From Rufibacter sp. XAAS-G3-1 (GTDB lineage: Bacteria > Bacteroidota > Bacteroidia > Cytophagales > Hymenobacteraceae), in the NCBI RefSeq assembly GCF_013623775.1, contig NZ_JABFAM010000001.1, positions 124,001-188,000 on the forward strand: a stretch of DNA of 64,000 nt. The letters run 5' to 3'. Below, piece by piece: positions 16,566-25,173 of the stretch. The notes below the pieces were generated by a model that worked only from the letters and a program-made list of their open reading frames with translations, searched no databases and was not told where the DNA came from. How positions within the stretch are numbered: position 1 is the first letter of the stretch; each line of letters starts with the position of its first letter. Both the position numbers and the translations under genes were made by a program.

Positions 16566-17039
16566 TTACAACGTGATCTCCTGAGCTTGATAATATTCCT
16601 TCTCCCCTACCTTGCCCGTCACCTGCACGCGCCACTTGCCTTTCTTCAGGTTGGCGGTGGTGAGGTGTTGGAGGCCCTCGGCGTTCAGTTGGAGCGGCAG
16701 CGTAATGTCCAGCTTCCCGTCTGAGGGCCGGAACAGGTGCACCGTTCCTTTGGCCGCGGCCAGCTCCGCCGGAAACTGGATCACCAACTGCTCCGCCGCC
16801 GGTGCGGAGATGATCTGGATAGGCGTCTCTAACTGCTGCGCCCGGGACACCTGCTTCATGCGGTTGGTGTATTCCAACTCCTCCGCGTAGTACTCCTCGC
16901 TCACCAGGTTAACCTCACTCTTCATGGCGCCATACACCATGAACCCGATGTAGCCCGCAAAAGAGACGAGCACCAGAACAATGAGGTAAGGCAGCATGGA
17001 ACGCTGCTTGGCAGGATTGGGAGTGGTATGGGTTGACAT
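16566..17039 (-). CDS. ccoH: CcoH/FixH-like cbb3 oxidase assembly protein
   Basis: 157 residues from the ATG at 17039, chosen because MSTHTTPNPAKQRSMLPYLI gives the short N-tail before a single membrane helix (PYLIVLVLVSFAGYIGFMVY); the longer frame adds 20 unlike residues. The periplasmic part has the FixH pattern: YAEELEYTNRMKQVSRAQQL near the membrane, then an Ig-like fold ending GKWRVQVTGKVGEKEYYQAQ. CcoH interacts with the cbb3 complex and is needed for its stability. It lies between ccoG (184 bases upstream) and the TauE-like gene (3 bases downstream). Confidence 0.87.
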   Translation of the reverse strand: MSTHTTPNPAKQRSMLPYLIVLVLVSFAGYIGFMVYGAMKSEVNLVSEEYYAEELEYTNRMKQVSRAQQLETPIQIISAPAAEQLVIQFPAELAAAKGTVHLFRPSDGKLDITLPLQLNAEGLQHLTTANLKKGKWRVQVTGKVGEKEYYQAQEITL

Positions 17040-17223
17040 TGTCTTCTTTTCTAGTTTTAGTTCTTTGTCTTTAGAGAGGAATCTTGATTCCCTAATCATT
17101 TTCCTGAAAGGACGGTGGTAGAATCTGGCACATTATACTTTTGTGAGGCACTGCGCCTATAATTTCCCAATCTACACATCTCCAAATTTTCAAATCCAAT
17201 TAGCACATTAGAGGATCAGCACA

Positions 17224-18624
17224 TTACCTCCCCGGCCCCAGGAACTTGGTTTTCTCCGTGGCGATGAGTTTGTCCCCGCTGAAAACGCCAATCTCAATTT
17301 TGGAAGAAGCCGATTGCAGGCTGTTTTTAGGAATTTCGGCAAAAAACACACCTTCCACCAGACCTTGTTTGGGCAACACCAACTCGTTGCGAACTACTTT
17401 GATGGTACCTTCAGATGAAAGCAGTTTCAGGGTGATGGGCAGTTCCTCGTCGGTTTTGTTGATGAGCGTGATGTTGTAGAGGTTGGTGACGGTGCCTTGG
17501 GCGGTTTGCTGGTAAAGCATGCCCGGCGTGCGGAGGATGGTGGCGTCTATGTTGCTGCGGGTGATGAGCAACGCCACAAAAGCACCCATCAGCAACACCA
17601 GAACCGCGGTATAGGCTTTCATGCGGCCTGTAAACGTCCAAGGCTTTTTCTCCGCGATGCTTTCTTCCGATGCTACCCGGATGAGACCTTGCGGCTTGTT
17701 CACCAGATCCATGATGGAGTTGCAGACGTCAATACAGGCGGTACAGTTAATGCACTCCATCTGCTGGGCTCCGTTCCGGATGTCGATTCCCGTAGGGCAC
17801 ACCTGCACGCATTGGTGGCAGTCAATACAGTCCCCCTCGGTGCGTACCTGGTTTTTGCGGAGTTTGCCCCTTGGTTCGCCGCGCTCGTAGTCATACGCCA
17901 CGGTCAAGGATTTCTTGTCTAGCATCACGCCCTGCAGCCTTCCGTACGGACAAACAATGGTACACACCTGCTCCCGGAACTTCGCAAACACCCAGTAGAA
18001 AACGCCGGTAAACAGCACCAGTGAGAACAAGCCTCCCGCGTGGGCCGCAGGCCCATCCGTCACGATTTTCTGCAGTTCCTCCACCCCAATGATATAGGCC
18101 AGAAACGTATGGGCAATGAAGAAAGACACCACCACGAACAGCGTGTGCTTGGCCGTTTTCTTCCAGATTTTCTCCGTTGTCCAGGGGGCTTTGTCCAGCG
18201 CTTTCTGCTTGGGCGCATCGCCTTCAATCCAGTACTCAATGCGGCGGAACACCATCTCCATAAAAATGGTCTGCGGACACACCCAGCCGCACCACACCCG
18301 TCCGTACACCACCGTAAACAGGATAATGAACAGGATGAAGGCCATGAAGCCCACCAGCAGAATGAAGAAATCCTGCGGCCAGAAAACCATCCCGAAGAAG
18401 ATGAACTTACGGGCCGGAATGTTGAACAGCAGCATCGGCAAGCCGTTCACCTTCAGGAACGGCCCCGTGAAGAGGAGCGTCAGGAGCACGTAGCTCACGT
18501 ATTTGCGGTACTGGTACAGTTTTCCGCTGGGCTTCTTAGGGTACACCCACACCCGTTTCCCGTCTTTGTCTACGGTAGAGATGTTGTCTCTGAATGTTTC
18601 TGGATCAGTTAGTACGGTACTCAT
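17224..18624 (-). CDS. ccoG: CcoG/FixG-type cytochrome c oxidase accessory protein
   Basis: 466 residues. Membrane helices in the first 210 residues surround a CGWVCPQTIFMEMVFRRIEY motif. Two 4Fe-4S clusters follow: CIDCHQCVQVCPTG and CINCTACIDVCN. The C-terminal third is a periplasmic Ig-like domain ending KTKFLGPGR. CcoG is a membrane ferredoxin involved in Cu(II) reduction and copper supply to cbb3 oxidase. A candidate Fnr-like palindrome lies about 145 bases upstream of the start (18768-18779). Confidence 0.95.
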   Translation of the reverse strand: MSTVLTDPETFRDNISTVDKDGKRVWVYPKKPSGKLYQYRKYVSYVLLTLLFTGPFLKVNGLPMLLFNIPARKFIFFGMVFWPQDFFILLVGFMAFILFIILFTVVYGRVWCGWVCPQTIFMEMVFRRIEYWIEGDAPKQKALDKAPWTTEKIWKKTAKHTLFVVVSFFIAHTFLAYIIGVEELQKIVTDGPAAHAGGLFSLVLFTGVFYWVFAKFREQVCTIVCPYGRLQGVMLDKKSLTVAYDYERGEPRGKLRKNQVRTEGDCIDCHQCVQVCPTGIDIRNGAQQMECINCTACIDVCNSIMDLVNKPQGLIRVASEESIAEKKPWTFTGRMKAYTAVLVLLMGAFVALLITRSNIDATILRTPGMLYQQTAQGTVTNLYNITLINKTDEELPITLKLLSSEGTIKVVRNELVLPKQGLVEGVFFAEIPKNSLQSASSKIEIGVFSGDKLIATEKTKFLGPGR

Positions 18625-18714
18625 AGTCTCTTACCGGTTGTGCGCCCGGTCGCGAGATGGGGGTTAGTTTTTGGAGTGCCTCCGCTTGGCTGATTTCACC
18701 TCTGAAGCACCATG

Positions 18715-18779
18715 TAAAATTACCGGAACCTCCTGCCTTGCACCACCTCGTGCATCATTTGGGAAAATGATCTTGGTCA
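18715..18779 (-). promoter_or_regulatory. Possible Fnr/Crp-type operator and -7 box upstream of ccoG
   Basis: TGAT-CTTG-GTCA at 18768-18779 fits the TGAY-N4-RTCA operator form. On the minus strand TAATTTTA (18722-18715) could be the -7 box, which puts the site about 65 bases from transcription start, two helical turns further than at ccoS and ccoI. The box is poor. Confidence 0.4.
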
Positions 18780-18795
18780 TCTTTTGGCTTTGCAG

Positions 18796-18838
18796 CTGCG
18801 TTTTAGGGGTGTTTTGGAGAAAAGAGGTTAAAAACAGA
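18796..18838. repeat. Palindrome-family element (degenerate)
   Basis: CTGCGTTTTAGGGGTGTTTT then GGAGAAAAGAGGTTAAAAACAG, upstream of ccoG. Confidence 0.6.
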
Positions 18839-18891
18839 GGTCTATTTTAGCTGATACATGCGAGGAGAGATTTCTATATTGGCTGATGTCT

Positions 18892-19085
18892 TGTGCACGC
18901 AGATTGCCTGATGCTGGCGTGGCGGCTGGTTGATGCGGTGCCCTACTGCTTGGGTGTTGCACAGCTGCCCTCCGAGCGCCCACGGCGGCCCCGTCTTCCG
19001 CCCTGTGATCTCTCCTGCGCCCCCCTCGCTGTCACTCAGGGGCGGTCGAGCACTAGGCGCTCAAGCGAAAGGCTGGAATTGGTGC
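18892..19085 (+). repeat. ~210-bp dispersed element, copy 1 (diverged)
   Basis: Shares GTGCACGC, GCTGGCGTGGCGGCTGGTTG, CTGCCCTCCG, GGCCCCGTCTTCC and a GGCTGGAATTGG end with 38176-38385 and 45829-46038, but is more diverged. It lies in the ccoP-ccoG gap with an inverted copy 170 bases away. Confidence 0.7.
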
Positions 19086-19257
19086 GTTTAGTGTCCGTCT
19101 TTAGAGTAGACATTGGCTTAGAAAACACCATGCTTCAAGTTTGCAAGTTGGAGCTTTTCATGGTGCAAACTTGCGACATGGCAAGGCATTGTCGTTTTGA
19201 AGTAGTCTACTCGTATTAAACTGGATTAATAAATCTACCACTTTCCACGTATTGCCT

Positions 19258-19464
19258 GTTCCAGTCTTTCCCAAGCGCGCCTCGCTTTTGGCCCTGACTG
19301 AACATCAGCTAAGAAAAAAGAACTTCACAGGCCGAAAGGGCAGTGCGAGAGGGGAAGACGGGGCCTCGCGGCCGTGAGCGCACGGAGGGCAGCTATGCAA
19401 CAACCAAGCATAAGGGCACCGCATCAACCGGGCACTACGCCAGCATCAGGCAAACTGCGTGCAC
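19258..19464 (-). repeat. ~210-bp dispersed element, copy 2 (inverted)
   Basis: Reverse complement of the family: begins GTTCCAGTCTTTCCCAAGCG, contains CACAGGCCGAAAGGGCAGTG and AGCTATGCAACAACCAAGC, and ends GTGCAC. The roughly 160 bases to ccoP include a CATCCCCCTCCG...AAAGGGGGAG remnant of the CCCCCTTTGAAGGGGG family. Confidence 0.8.
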
Positions 19465-19624
19465 AAACATCTGCTAGTGTAAACATCCCCCTCCGCTCCC
19501 TGCAAAGGGGGAGTACCAGCGATATTAGTGAAAGCAACTACACATACATTCAAAAACCAGAAAGCCCCTACCAAAAAGGCAGAGGCTTCCCTGAAATAAA
19601 CGCTAATAAAGGGTGTAGAGTATT

Positions 19625-20836
19625 CTATTTCTTAGGCTCGTCTTTCTCGCCTTGCGCGGCTTTGGCGTTGGGGGGGTTGCTGCCCTGGATGCTGAGGATG
19701 TAGCTGGACACTTCCAGGATCTGGTCATCAGAGAGCTTTTTCTGCCAGGCCACCATGCCTTTGCTGGTGACCCCGTATTTAATCACTTTGTAGACATCGT
19801 TCACGTCGCCGCCGTGGAGCCAGAACTCATCGGTGAGGTTAGGGCCTACTACGCCCTGACCTTCGGCCCCGTGGCAGGCGGCGCAGTTCTGGATGAAGGC
19901 GGCTTTCCCGGCTTCCAGTTTAGGGGCATCGGTGAGCGGTTTGAAATCGGTGACTTCGTTGGCGTTGCCTTCGCTGCCCACGGCGGGGTTCAGGAGAGAC
20001 GCCTGCTGTACCTCGGCCTGGTATTCAGCTATTTGGAGGTTGCCGCTCTGGAACACGTGGTAGTGCAGCAGATAGCCTACCGCAAACACCACGGTGGCGT
20101 AGAACATGTACTTCCACCAAGGGGGCAGGTCGTTGTCAAACTCAAAGATGCCGTCATAGGTGTGGTCATCCATCAGGATGTCTTTGTGGGTACCTGTGAT
20201 GGTAGAGGTGTCTCCGCGCAGCAGGGCTACAAAGCGGGCCATGGGCGTGTTCCGCAGGGCGGGCTTGTCATACAGGTGGCCCAGCAGTGGCAGTGCCTGG
20301 AAGAACGTGATAATCAACACCACAAACACGACAAACAACAGGAACCCGATGAGTGCCACCAATACCTGCGTAGTAGGGGGCAGGGCTTTCCAACTGAAGC
20401 CAGCGGCGGCCGGAGAGGCACCGTCTACTTTGTTAGGGTCTACAGGCGCAATTTCTTCGGTCTTCGCCTCGGCGGGTTTGTCGCTTTCTTCTTGCACGAA
20501 GGCGATCACGTCTTTGATATCGCCGTCAGAAAGGGAGCCTTCAAAGCTGGTCATGGGTACTTTCCCGAACTTCTCAAACACCTCCACGGCTTGTTTATCG
20601 CCGGAAGCAATGAGTTTGGAGGAGTTCTTCACGAAGTCGAGGATCCATTTCTCGTCGCGGCGTTTGTGCACGTCTTTGAGGGCCGGGCCTACCACCTGCT
20701 CCTGCACGGCGTGGCAGGCGGCGCAGTTCCCATCAAAAATGGCCTTGCCTTTCACGGCATCCTGCGCGGTGGCAGGTTCTATGCTGCTCCCCGCTACCAA
20801 GAGCGCCAGAGCAAGGAAGGGTACTACTCGTTTCAT
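19625..20836 (-). CDS. ccoP: CcoP-type diheme subunit of cbb3 oxidase with N-terminal cytochrome c domain
   Basis: 403 residues. Signal peptide to about residue 24 (SIEPATAQ), then a first cytochrome c domain with C38-A-A-C41-H42 and the axial Met in VPMTSFEG. A membrane helix (about 155-180) follows, then the CcoP N-terminal signature TYDGIFEFDNDLPPWWKYMF with a second helix, and finally a second cytochrome c domain with C318-A-A-C321-H322. Both hemes pass electrons to CcoNO. Canonical CcoP has both heme domains after the membrane anchor; here one lies in front. The start overlaps the ccoQ stop by 4 bases. A long antisense frame over it is an artefact. Confidence 0.93.
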   Translation of the reverse strand: MKRVVPFLALALLVAGSSIEPATAQDAVKGKAIFDGNCAACHAVQEQVVGPALKDVHKRRDEKWILDFVKNSSKLIASGDKQAVEVFEKFGKVPMTSFEGSLSDGDIKDVIAFVQEESDKPAEAKTEEIAPVDPNKVDGASPAAAGFSWKALPPTTQVLVALIGFLLFVVFVVLIITFFQALPLLGHLYDKPALRNTPMARFVALLRGDTSTITGTHKDILMDDHTYDGIFEFDNDLPPWWKYMFYATVVFAVGYLLHYHVFQSGNLQIAEYQAEVQQASLLNPAVGSEGNANEVTDFKPLTDAPKLEAGKAAFIQNCAACHGAEGQGVVGPNLTDEFWLHGGDVNDVYKVIKYGVTSKGMVAWQKKLSDDQILEVSSYILSIQGSNPPNAKAAQGEKDEPKK

Positions 20837-21027
20837 GACCGTAGGTCTAGTGGGTGGGCTAATCCGTTTTCGTTCTGCAGGGGCATTTCTTTCATGCTCT
20901 GGATGTATTCTTTTTTCACCACCACCACATAGGCCAGCAAGCCTATAAAGAAGGCGAAGAAAATGACGAAGGAGATAATGGGGTAGATCTCGATGCCGTC
21001 TATGGATTGTAAAACACTTTTGTACAT
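20833..21027 (-). CDS. ccoQ: CcoQ-like small subunit of cbb3 oxidase
   Basis: 64 residues. One hydrophobic helix (IISFVIFFAFFIGLLAYVVV) is followed by a basic-acidic tail (KKEYIQSMKEMPLQNENGLA), as in CcoQ/FixQ, a small stabilising subunit. Its position between CcoNO and CcoP is the standard cbb3 order, and it overlaps the ccoP start by 4 bases (translational coupling). The 131-base gap to ccoNO holds an inverted repeat of GTTGTCAGTTATCAG-like words. Confidence 0.85.
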   Translation of the reverse strand: MYKSVLQSIDGIEIYPIISFVIFFAFFIGLLAYVVVVKKEYIQSMKEMPLQNENGLAHPLDLRS

Positions 21028-21158
21028 GGCTCTTTACTTTTGGTTGTTAGTTGTCAGTTATCAGATTCTAGTTTGTGAAAACACTTCTAGGTTCATTGCT
21101 AGCATCAAGAGCTAGTCTCTAAACTATTGCCTGACAACTGACATCCATCAACTGATAA

Positions 21159-23345
21159 CTATTTTTCTTCTTTCACTTTAATGTCGGTACCCAGGCGTTG
21201 CAGGTAGGCAATGAGGGCCACAATCTCTTTCTCGGGCTTCACGTCAATGTTCTCTTTCTTGAGTTCGGCGGTGATTTCGCGGGCCTGGCGCAGGAGGTCT
21301 TCGTTGGCTTTTTCGGCGTAGCCGGGGGCATACGGAGTGCCTAAATCGGTCAGAACCTCAATCTTCGCCTGGGTGTCGCTCATGTCCAGGTCTTTCTCCA
21401 GCAACCAGGGGTAGGCCGGCATGATGGAACCCGGAGACATGGACGTTGGATCCAGCATGTGGTGGTAGTGCCAGCTGTGCGGGTACTTCCCTCCTACGCG
21501 GTGCAAGTCTGGCCCGGTACGTTTAGAGCCCCACAGGAACGGACGGTCATACACGAATTCACCGGCCTTTGAGTACTCGCCGTAACGCTCGGTCTCTGAG
21601 CGGAACGGACGCACCATCTGGGAGTGACAGTTCACGCAACCTTCTTTGATGTAGACATCGCGGCCCTGCAACTCCAGGGAGGTGTATGGTTTCACGCTTT
21701 CAATGGTGGGCACGTTGGATTCTACCAGGAACGTAGGGATCATCTCCACCAGACCACCAATCAGGATGGCGACGGTAGCCCATACGGCCATTTGTACCGG
21801 GCGGCGCTCAATCATGCGGTGCCAGTGGCCTCCGGTGTGCTCGCCTCCGGCTTTGATCACGGCGGCTGGCATTAAGGGAGCAGCCTGGGCTTCTTCGTTG
21901 GCTAAAAGGGTACCGGCTTTCGCGGTTTTAATGACGTTGTAGATCATCAGGAACACGCCGCTCAGGTACAACAACCCACCAATCCCGCGCAGGTAATACA
22001 TAGGCACAATCTGCAGCACGGTCTCCAGGAAGTTGGAGTACTGGAGCATGCCCTCGTTGTTGAACTGTTTCCACATGAGGCCTTGGGTAAACCCGGCCCA
22101 GTACATGGGAATGGCGTAGAACAGGATGCCCAGCGTGCCTAACCAGAAGTGCCAGTTGGCCAGTTTAGTGGAGTACAGCTTGGTTCTGAAGATGCGCGGC
22201 AACAACCAGTACAGAATCCCGAAGGTCAGGAAGCCGTTCCAGCCCAGGGCGCCTACGTGTACGTGCGCTACGATCCAGTCGGTGTAGTGGGCAATGGCGT
22301 TCACGTTTTTCAGGGACATGAGCGGCCCTTCAAAGGTGGCCATGCCGTAGGCCGTAATGGCTACTACCATGAACTTGAGCACGGGTTCTTCGCGTACTTT
22401 GTCCCAGGCACCGCGCAGGGTTAAGAGCCCGTTGATCATCCCGCCCCAGCTGGGTGCCAGCAGCATCACAGAGAACACAACTCCCAATGACTGCGCCCAG
22501 TCGGGCAAGGCGGTGTACAGCAAGTGGTGCGGGCCGGCCCAGATGTAGATGAAGATCAGAGACCAGAAGTGGATGATGGACAAACGGTAGGAATACACCG
22601 GACGGTTGGCCGCCTTCGGCAGGAAGTAGTACATCATGCCCAGGTACGGCGTGGTCAGGAAGAACGCAACCGCGTTGTGGCCATACCACCACTGCACCAG
22701 CGCATCCTGTACCCCGGCGTAGCCAGAGTAGCTTTTCATGAACGTGACCGGAATCTCATAAGAGTTCACGATGTGCAGCACGGCTACGGTCAGGAACGTG
22801 GCGATGTAGAACCAGATACCCACGTACATGTGGCGCTCGCGGCGGTTGAGGATAGTCCCGAACATGTTCCAGCCGAACACGACCCACACCACGGTAATAG
22901 CAATGTCAATAGGCCACTCCAACTCGGCGTACTCTTTGGAGGTAGTGTAGCCTAAGGGAAGCGTGATGACCGCCGCTACAATGACCAATTGCCAGGCCCA
23001 GAAGTGAATCTTGCTGAGCACATCTGAGTACATGCGGGCTTTGCACAGGCGCTGCAACGAGTAGTAGACGCCCATGAAGATCCCGTTGCCCACAAAGGCG
23101 AAGATCACGGCGTTGGTGTGCAGCGGCCGAATCCGCCCGAAGGTGGTGTACTCGGTGCCCATGTTGAGCTCGGGGCGCGCTAACTGGAACGCGATGAGCA
23201 CCCCGATGAGCATCCCGGCCACGCCCCAGAACAGGGTAGCGTAGGCGAAATCGCGGACAATCTTGTTGTCGTAATAAAATGTTTCAACGGTGCGGACGCT
23301 GGATTTGAGCGCCTCGCCCGGTGCTTTCAGAACCTCAGCTAACAT
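21159..23345 (-). CDS. ccoNO: Fused CcoN-CcoO catalytic and monoheme subunit of cbb3-type oxidase
   Basis: 728 residues. Residues 1 to about 480 are CcoN: twelve or more helices with the heme/copper ligands, including WWYGHNAVAFFLTT, WAGPHHLLYTALPDW and HYTDWIVAHVHVGALGWNG. After a loop (MPAAVIKAGGEHTGGHWHRM) and one more helix, residues about 540-728 are CcoO with heme motif C570-V-N-C573-H574 (EGCVNCHSQMVRPFRSETER) and the Met region SMSPGSIMPAYPWL. The CcoN-CcoO fusion is known from Bacteroidota. The enzyme reduces O2 with high affinity and pumps protons. The start overlaps ccoS by 11 bases, and ccoQ and ccoP follow. Confidence 0.96.
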   Translation of the reverse strand: MLAEVLKAPGEALKSSVRTVETFYYDNKIVRDFAYATLFWGVAGMLIGVLIAFQLARPELNMGTEYTTFGRIRPLHTNAVIFAFVGNGIFMGVYYSLQRLCKARMYSDVLSKIHFWAWQLVIVAAVITLPLGYTTSKEYAELEWPIDIAITVVWVVFGWNMFGTILNRRERHMYVGIWFYIATFLTVAVLHIVNSYEIPVTFMKSYSGYAGVQDALVQWWYGHNAVAFFLTTPYLGMMYYFLPKAANRPVYSYRLSIIHFWSLIFIYIWAGPHHLLYTALPDWAQSLGVVFSVMLLAPSWGGMINGLLTLRGAWDKVREEPVLKFMVVAITAYGMATFEGPLMSLKNVNAIAHYTDWIVAHVHVGALGWNGFLTFGILYWLLPRIFRTKLYSTKLANWHFWLGTLGILFYAIPMYWAGFTQGLMWKQFNNEGMLQYSNFLETVLQIVPMYYLRGIGGLLYLSGVFLMIYNVIKTAKAGTLLANEEAQAAPLMPAAVIKAGGEHTGGHWHRMIERRPVQMAVWATVAILIGGLVEMIPTFLVESNVPTIESVKPYTSLELQGRDVYIKEGCVNCHSQMVRPFRSETERYGEYSKAGEFVYDRPFLWGSKRTGPDLHRVGGKYPHSWHYHHMLDPTSMSPGSIMPAYPWLLEKDLDMSDTQAKIEVLTDLGTPYAPGYAEKANEDLLRQAREITAELKKENIDVKPEKEIVALIAYLQRLGTDIKVKEEK

Positions 23346-23541
23346 GTGCGGTGTCCTCCATGGTTTTAGTAGAAATAGAAGTAATAGATTGCTTTTTGGT
23401 TAATTCGTTGTCGAAGAGAATGCGCACGGAGGGCGTGTAGTCGTCCTCGTACTGGCCGGAACGCACCGCCCACAGGAACGCCCCCAGAAACAGGATGGCC
23501 ACCAGTAGACTGATGCAGATAAGAAGAAAAATGATGTTCAT
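23335..23541 (-). CDS. ccoS: CcoS cbb3 oxidase maturation protein
   Basis: 68 residues. One N-terminal helix (IIFLLICISLLVAILFLGAF) is followed by LWAVRSGQYEDDYTPSVRIL, the CcoS signature; its role is in heme and copper loading of the oxidase. It is the first gene of the ccoS-ccoNO-ccoQ-ccoP unit and overlaps ccoNO by 11 bases. The tail (NELTKKQSITSISTKTMEDT) is longer than in many homologues. Promoter and operator candidates lie at 23634-23676. Confidence 0.92.
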   Translation of the reverse strand: MNIIFLLICISLLVAILFLGAFLWAVRSGQYEDDYTPSVRILFDNELTKKQSITSISTKTMEDTAHVS

Positions 23542-23633
23542 GGCTGAGCCGGTGTGTCTCTCCTGAAACAGGCGGCAGCGGTAGAGAAGTGAATGTTTCC
23601 GCTTCGGCGCTTACCTAGCCCTTTCAGTTGTTA

Positions 23634-23676
23634 CAAAGGTCAGGAGTTGGCGGAGGGAAAAAGATGACGGGCGTCA
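23634..23676 (-). promoter_or_regulatory. ccoS promoter with Fnr/Crp-like operator
   Basis: On the minus strand GACCTTTG (23641-23634) resembles the TAnnTTTG -7 box. The perfect palindrome TGAC-GGGC-GTCA at 23665-23676 is centred about 43.5 bases from the inferred start of transcription, a class II activator position. The ccoI promoter has the same geometry. Confidence 0.6.
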
Positions 23677-23710
23677 GTTTAGGGGGTGATTGATGTCAAG
23701 GGAGAGGGAA
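23638..23710. repeat. Direct repeat around the toxin-antitoxin module, cco-proximal copy
   Basis: GGTCAGGAGTTGGCGGAGGG through TTTAGGGGGTGATTGATGTC matches 24920-24991 with a handful of changes. This copy contains the intact cco operator. Confidence 0.8.
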
Positions 23711-23919
23711 ATGTGAGAAGTTCGATAGCAGCTATTTATTGGGAGATCAGGATAAAGCAAACATCTCGCCCAAATGGATATCTAACAATTTAGATATCTG
23801 GCAGTACAGTTAAGGTTATCGGTTTGACGGATGACAATCTGTGCGTTTTGGAGAAGTTAAAAGACAGATAACTCTGTTTTTGAAATATTTAATGTAGCCA
23901 AGCAAAAATTCAAATAATG

Positions 23920-23951
23920 TTTTGGTGCACAACATCTTTTTACTACTTTCG
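23920..23951 (+). promoter_or_regulatory. Promoter of the ParS-like antitoxin gene
   Basis: TTTTG (23920-23924) and TACTTTCG (23944-23951) are 19 bases apart, matching the Bacteroidota consensus. The position implies translation from 23977 or 23980. Confidence 0.65.
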
Positions 23952-23976
23952 TTCAAATGATAAAATATTTTATCAA

Positions 23977-24435
23977 ATGATGAGAGAAGTTCAAACAACA
24001 ACGGAACATTACAAAAAGCTCATAGAAATTCTTGGGAAGAACTATATGCGGGCAAAAATTGAAAGCCCGTTTGACTTCATTCACATCGCTACAAAAGGCG
24101 TGAATGCGAACGTCATCAATAATTTCAGGTTATACTTCAATATAACAAGGGACACAGCTGCCCAAATGCTCAATATCTCAGAACCTACGCTTTACAGGTG
24201 GATCAAAGCAAACAAAAATCTGGAAAGGAACTATTCAGTTAAATTATTTGAGATCGCTGATTTGTTTCTATATGGTTCTGAGGTATTTGGGAATAAAGAC
24301 AACTTCTTCAAATGGCTGAGTTTACCTAACACAGCTTTAGGTAACATGGAGCCTCAAGAACTCATCGAGATTCCAGGAGGGATATCTAAAGTGAAGGATA
24401 TCTTAGGAAGAATTGAGCATGGAGTCTATAGCTAG
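23977..24435 (+). CDS. Xre/MbcA/ParS-type antitoxin
   Basis: 152 residues from the ATG at 23977 (a second ATG at 23980); longer frames would start inside the promoter. The middle carries a helix-turn-helix-like region (LYFNITRDTAAQMLNISEPT, LYRWIKANKNL), and the C-terminal part is the toxin-binding DUF2384-like domain (LFEIADLFLYGSEVFGNKDN, FFKWLSLPNTALGNMEPQEL, then IEIPGGISKVKDILGRIEHG). ParS/MbcA antitoxins bind RES toxins and repress their own promoter. The RES gene starts 6 bases after the stop. Base composition is AT-rich relative to cco. Confidence 0.9.
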   Translation: MMREVQTTTEHYKKLIEILGKNYMRAKIESPFDFIHIATKGVNANVINNFRLYFNITRDTAAQMLNISEPTLYRWIKANKNLERNYSVKLFEIADLFLYGSEVFGNKDNFFKWLSLPNTALGNMEPQELIEIPGGISKVKDILGRIEHGVYS

Positions 24436-24441
24436 TTACTC

Positions 24442-24894
24442 ATGGTTGTTTACAGGATAACTGGCAAAAAACACTCAAATGATTTAGCGGGAACTGGCGC
24501 GGCCATGTACGGTGGCCGATGGAACAAAAAAGGCACTCCTGTTCTGTATACTGGAGAAAGCAAGGAAATTGCTCTTCTCGAAACTATTGTGCATACTCCT
24601 CCAATGTTAGTGCCTGAAACTGATATTCTTACTTTAGAGATTCCAGATAATTCAATTAAAGAAATAAAAATAAGTGATTTACCAAAGAACTGGACGGACT
24701 ATCCTGCACCAACAATATTATCTGAAATAGCAGAAGCCTGGGTTCAGAAAGATGAAACTGTTGCTTTGAAAGTGCCAAGCTGTATCATTCATAGCGCAAG
24801 CAATTATATTTTAAATTGTAGGCATCAACATTATAGCCAAGTTAAACTGATAGAAATTAAGGACTTCCACTTTGACTCTCGCCTTAGAAAATAA
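24442..24894 (+). CDS. RES-domain toxin (NAD-consuming or ADP-ribosylating)
   Basis: 150 residues. MVVYRITGKKHSNDLAGTG, AAMYGGRWNKKGTPVLYTGE, SKEIALLETIVH and VPSCIIHSASNYILN hold the conserved Arg (R26), Glu (E47 region) and Ser of RES domains. RES toxins act in the cytoplasm, degrading NAD+ or ADP-ribosylating a target such as phosphoribosyl pyrophosphate synthetase; which one applies here is not visible. It is paired with the upstream ParS-like gene, and together they form a type II toxin-antitoxin locus. The pair sits between two copies of the cco upstream region. Confidence 0.92.
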   Translation: MVVYRITGKKHSNDLAGTGAAMYGGRWNKKGTPVLYTGESKEIALLETIVHTPPMLVPETDILTLEIPDNSIKEIKISDLPKNWTDYPAPTILSEIAEAWVQKDETVALKVPSCIIHSASNYILNCRHQHYSQVKLIEIKDFHFDSRLRK

Positions 24895-24919
24895 AACTCC
24901 TGCCAATAACCTTAAAGCG

Positions 24920-24991
24920 GGTCAGGAGTTGGCAGAGGGGAAAAAGATAACGGGTGTCAGTTTAGGGGTGATTGATGTCAGAGGGAGTGAG
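24920..24991. repeat. Direct repeat around the toxin-antitoxin module, distal copy
   Basis: Partner of 23638-23710. In this copy the operator is altered to TAAC-GGGT-GTCA and no cco gene follows, so it looks like a decaying duplicate. Confidence 0.8.
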
Positions 24992-25062
24992 TTGCTGAAG
25001 GAAATGCGTGAGAGGCATTGAAGTAACTTCCGCGCCGAAAAATGTAAGGTAAAATCAGGTTA

Positions 25063-25173
25063 GAGCTTGTTTAAATTTTGGATTCGTAAGCGAAAACAGT
25101 AAGATTAAGGTTCTGCGGAAGCGGTTTTGCTATGGCCGTTTGCAGTATGAAAGACAAATTTTTAAACAAGCTC
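25063..25173. mobile_element. TTA-flanked MITE, copy A
   Basis: Terminal inverted repeats GAGCTTGTTTAAATTT / AAATTTTTAAACAAGCTC (111 bp in all), flanked on both sides by TTA (25060-25062 and 25174-25176). The interior includes GGTTCTGCGGAAGCG and a CCGTTTGCAG word shared with copies B and C. No ORF. Confidence 0.85.

Noticed and set aside
19652-20932. 426-residue open frame on the plus strand
   Set aside because: It lies fully antisense to ccoP and the ccoQ end, has no family features, and mirrors codon bias of the real genes. The ccoP heme motifs are unmistakable.
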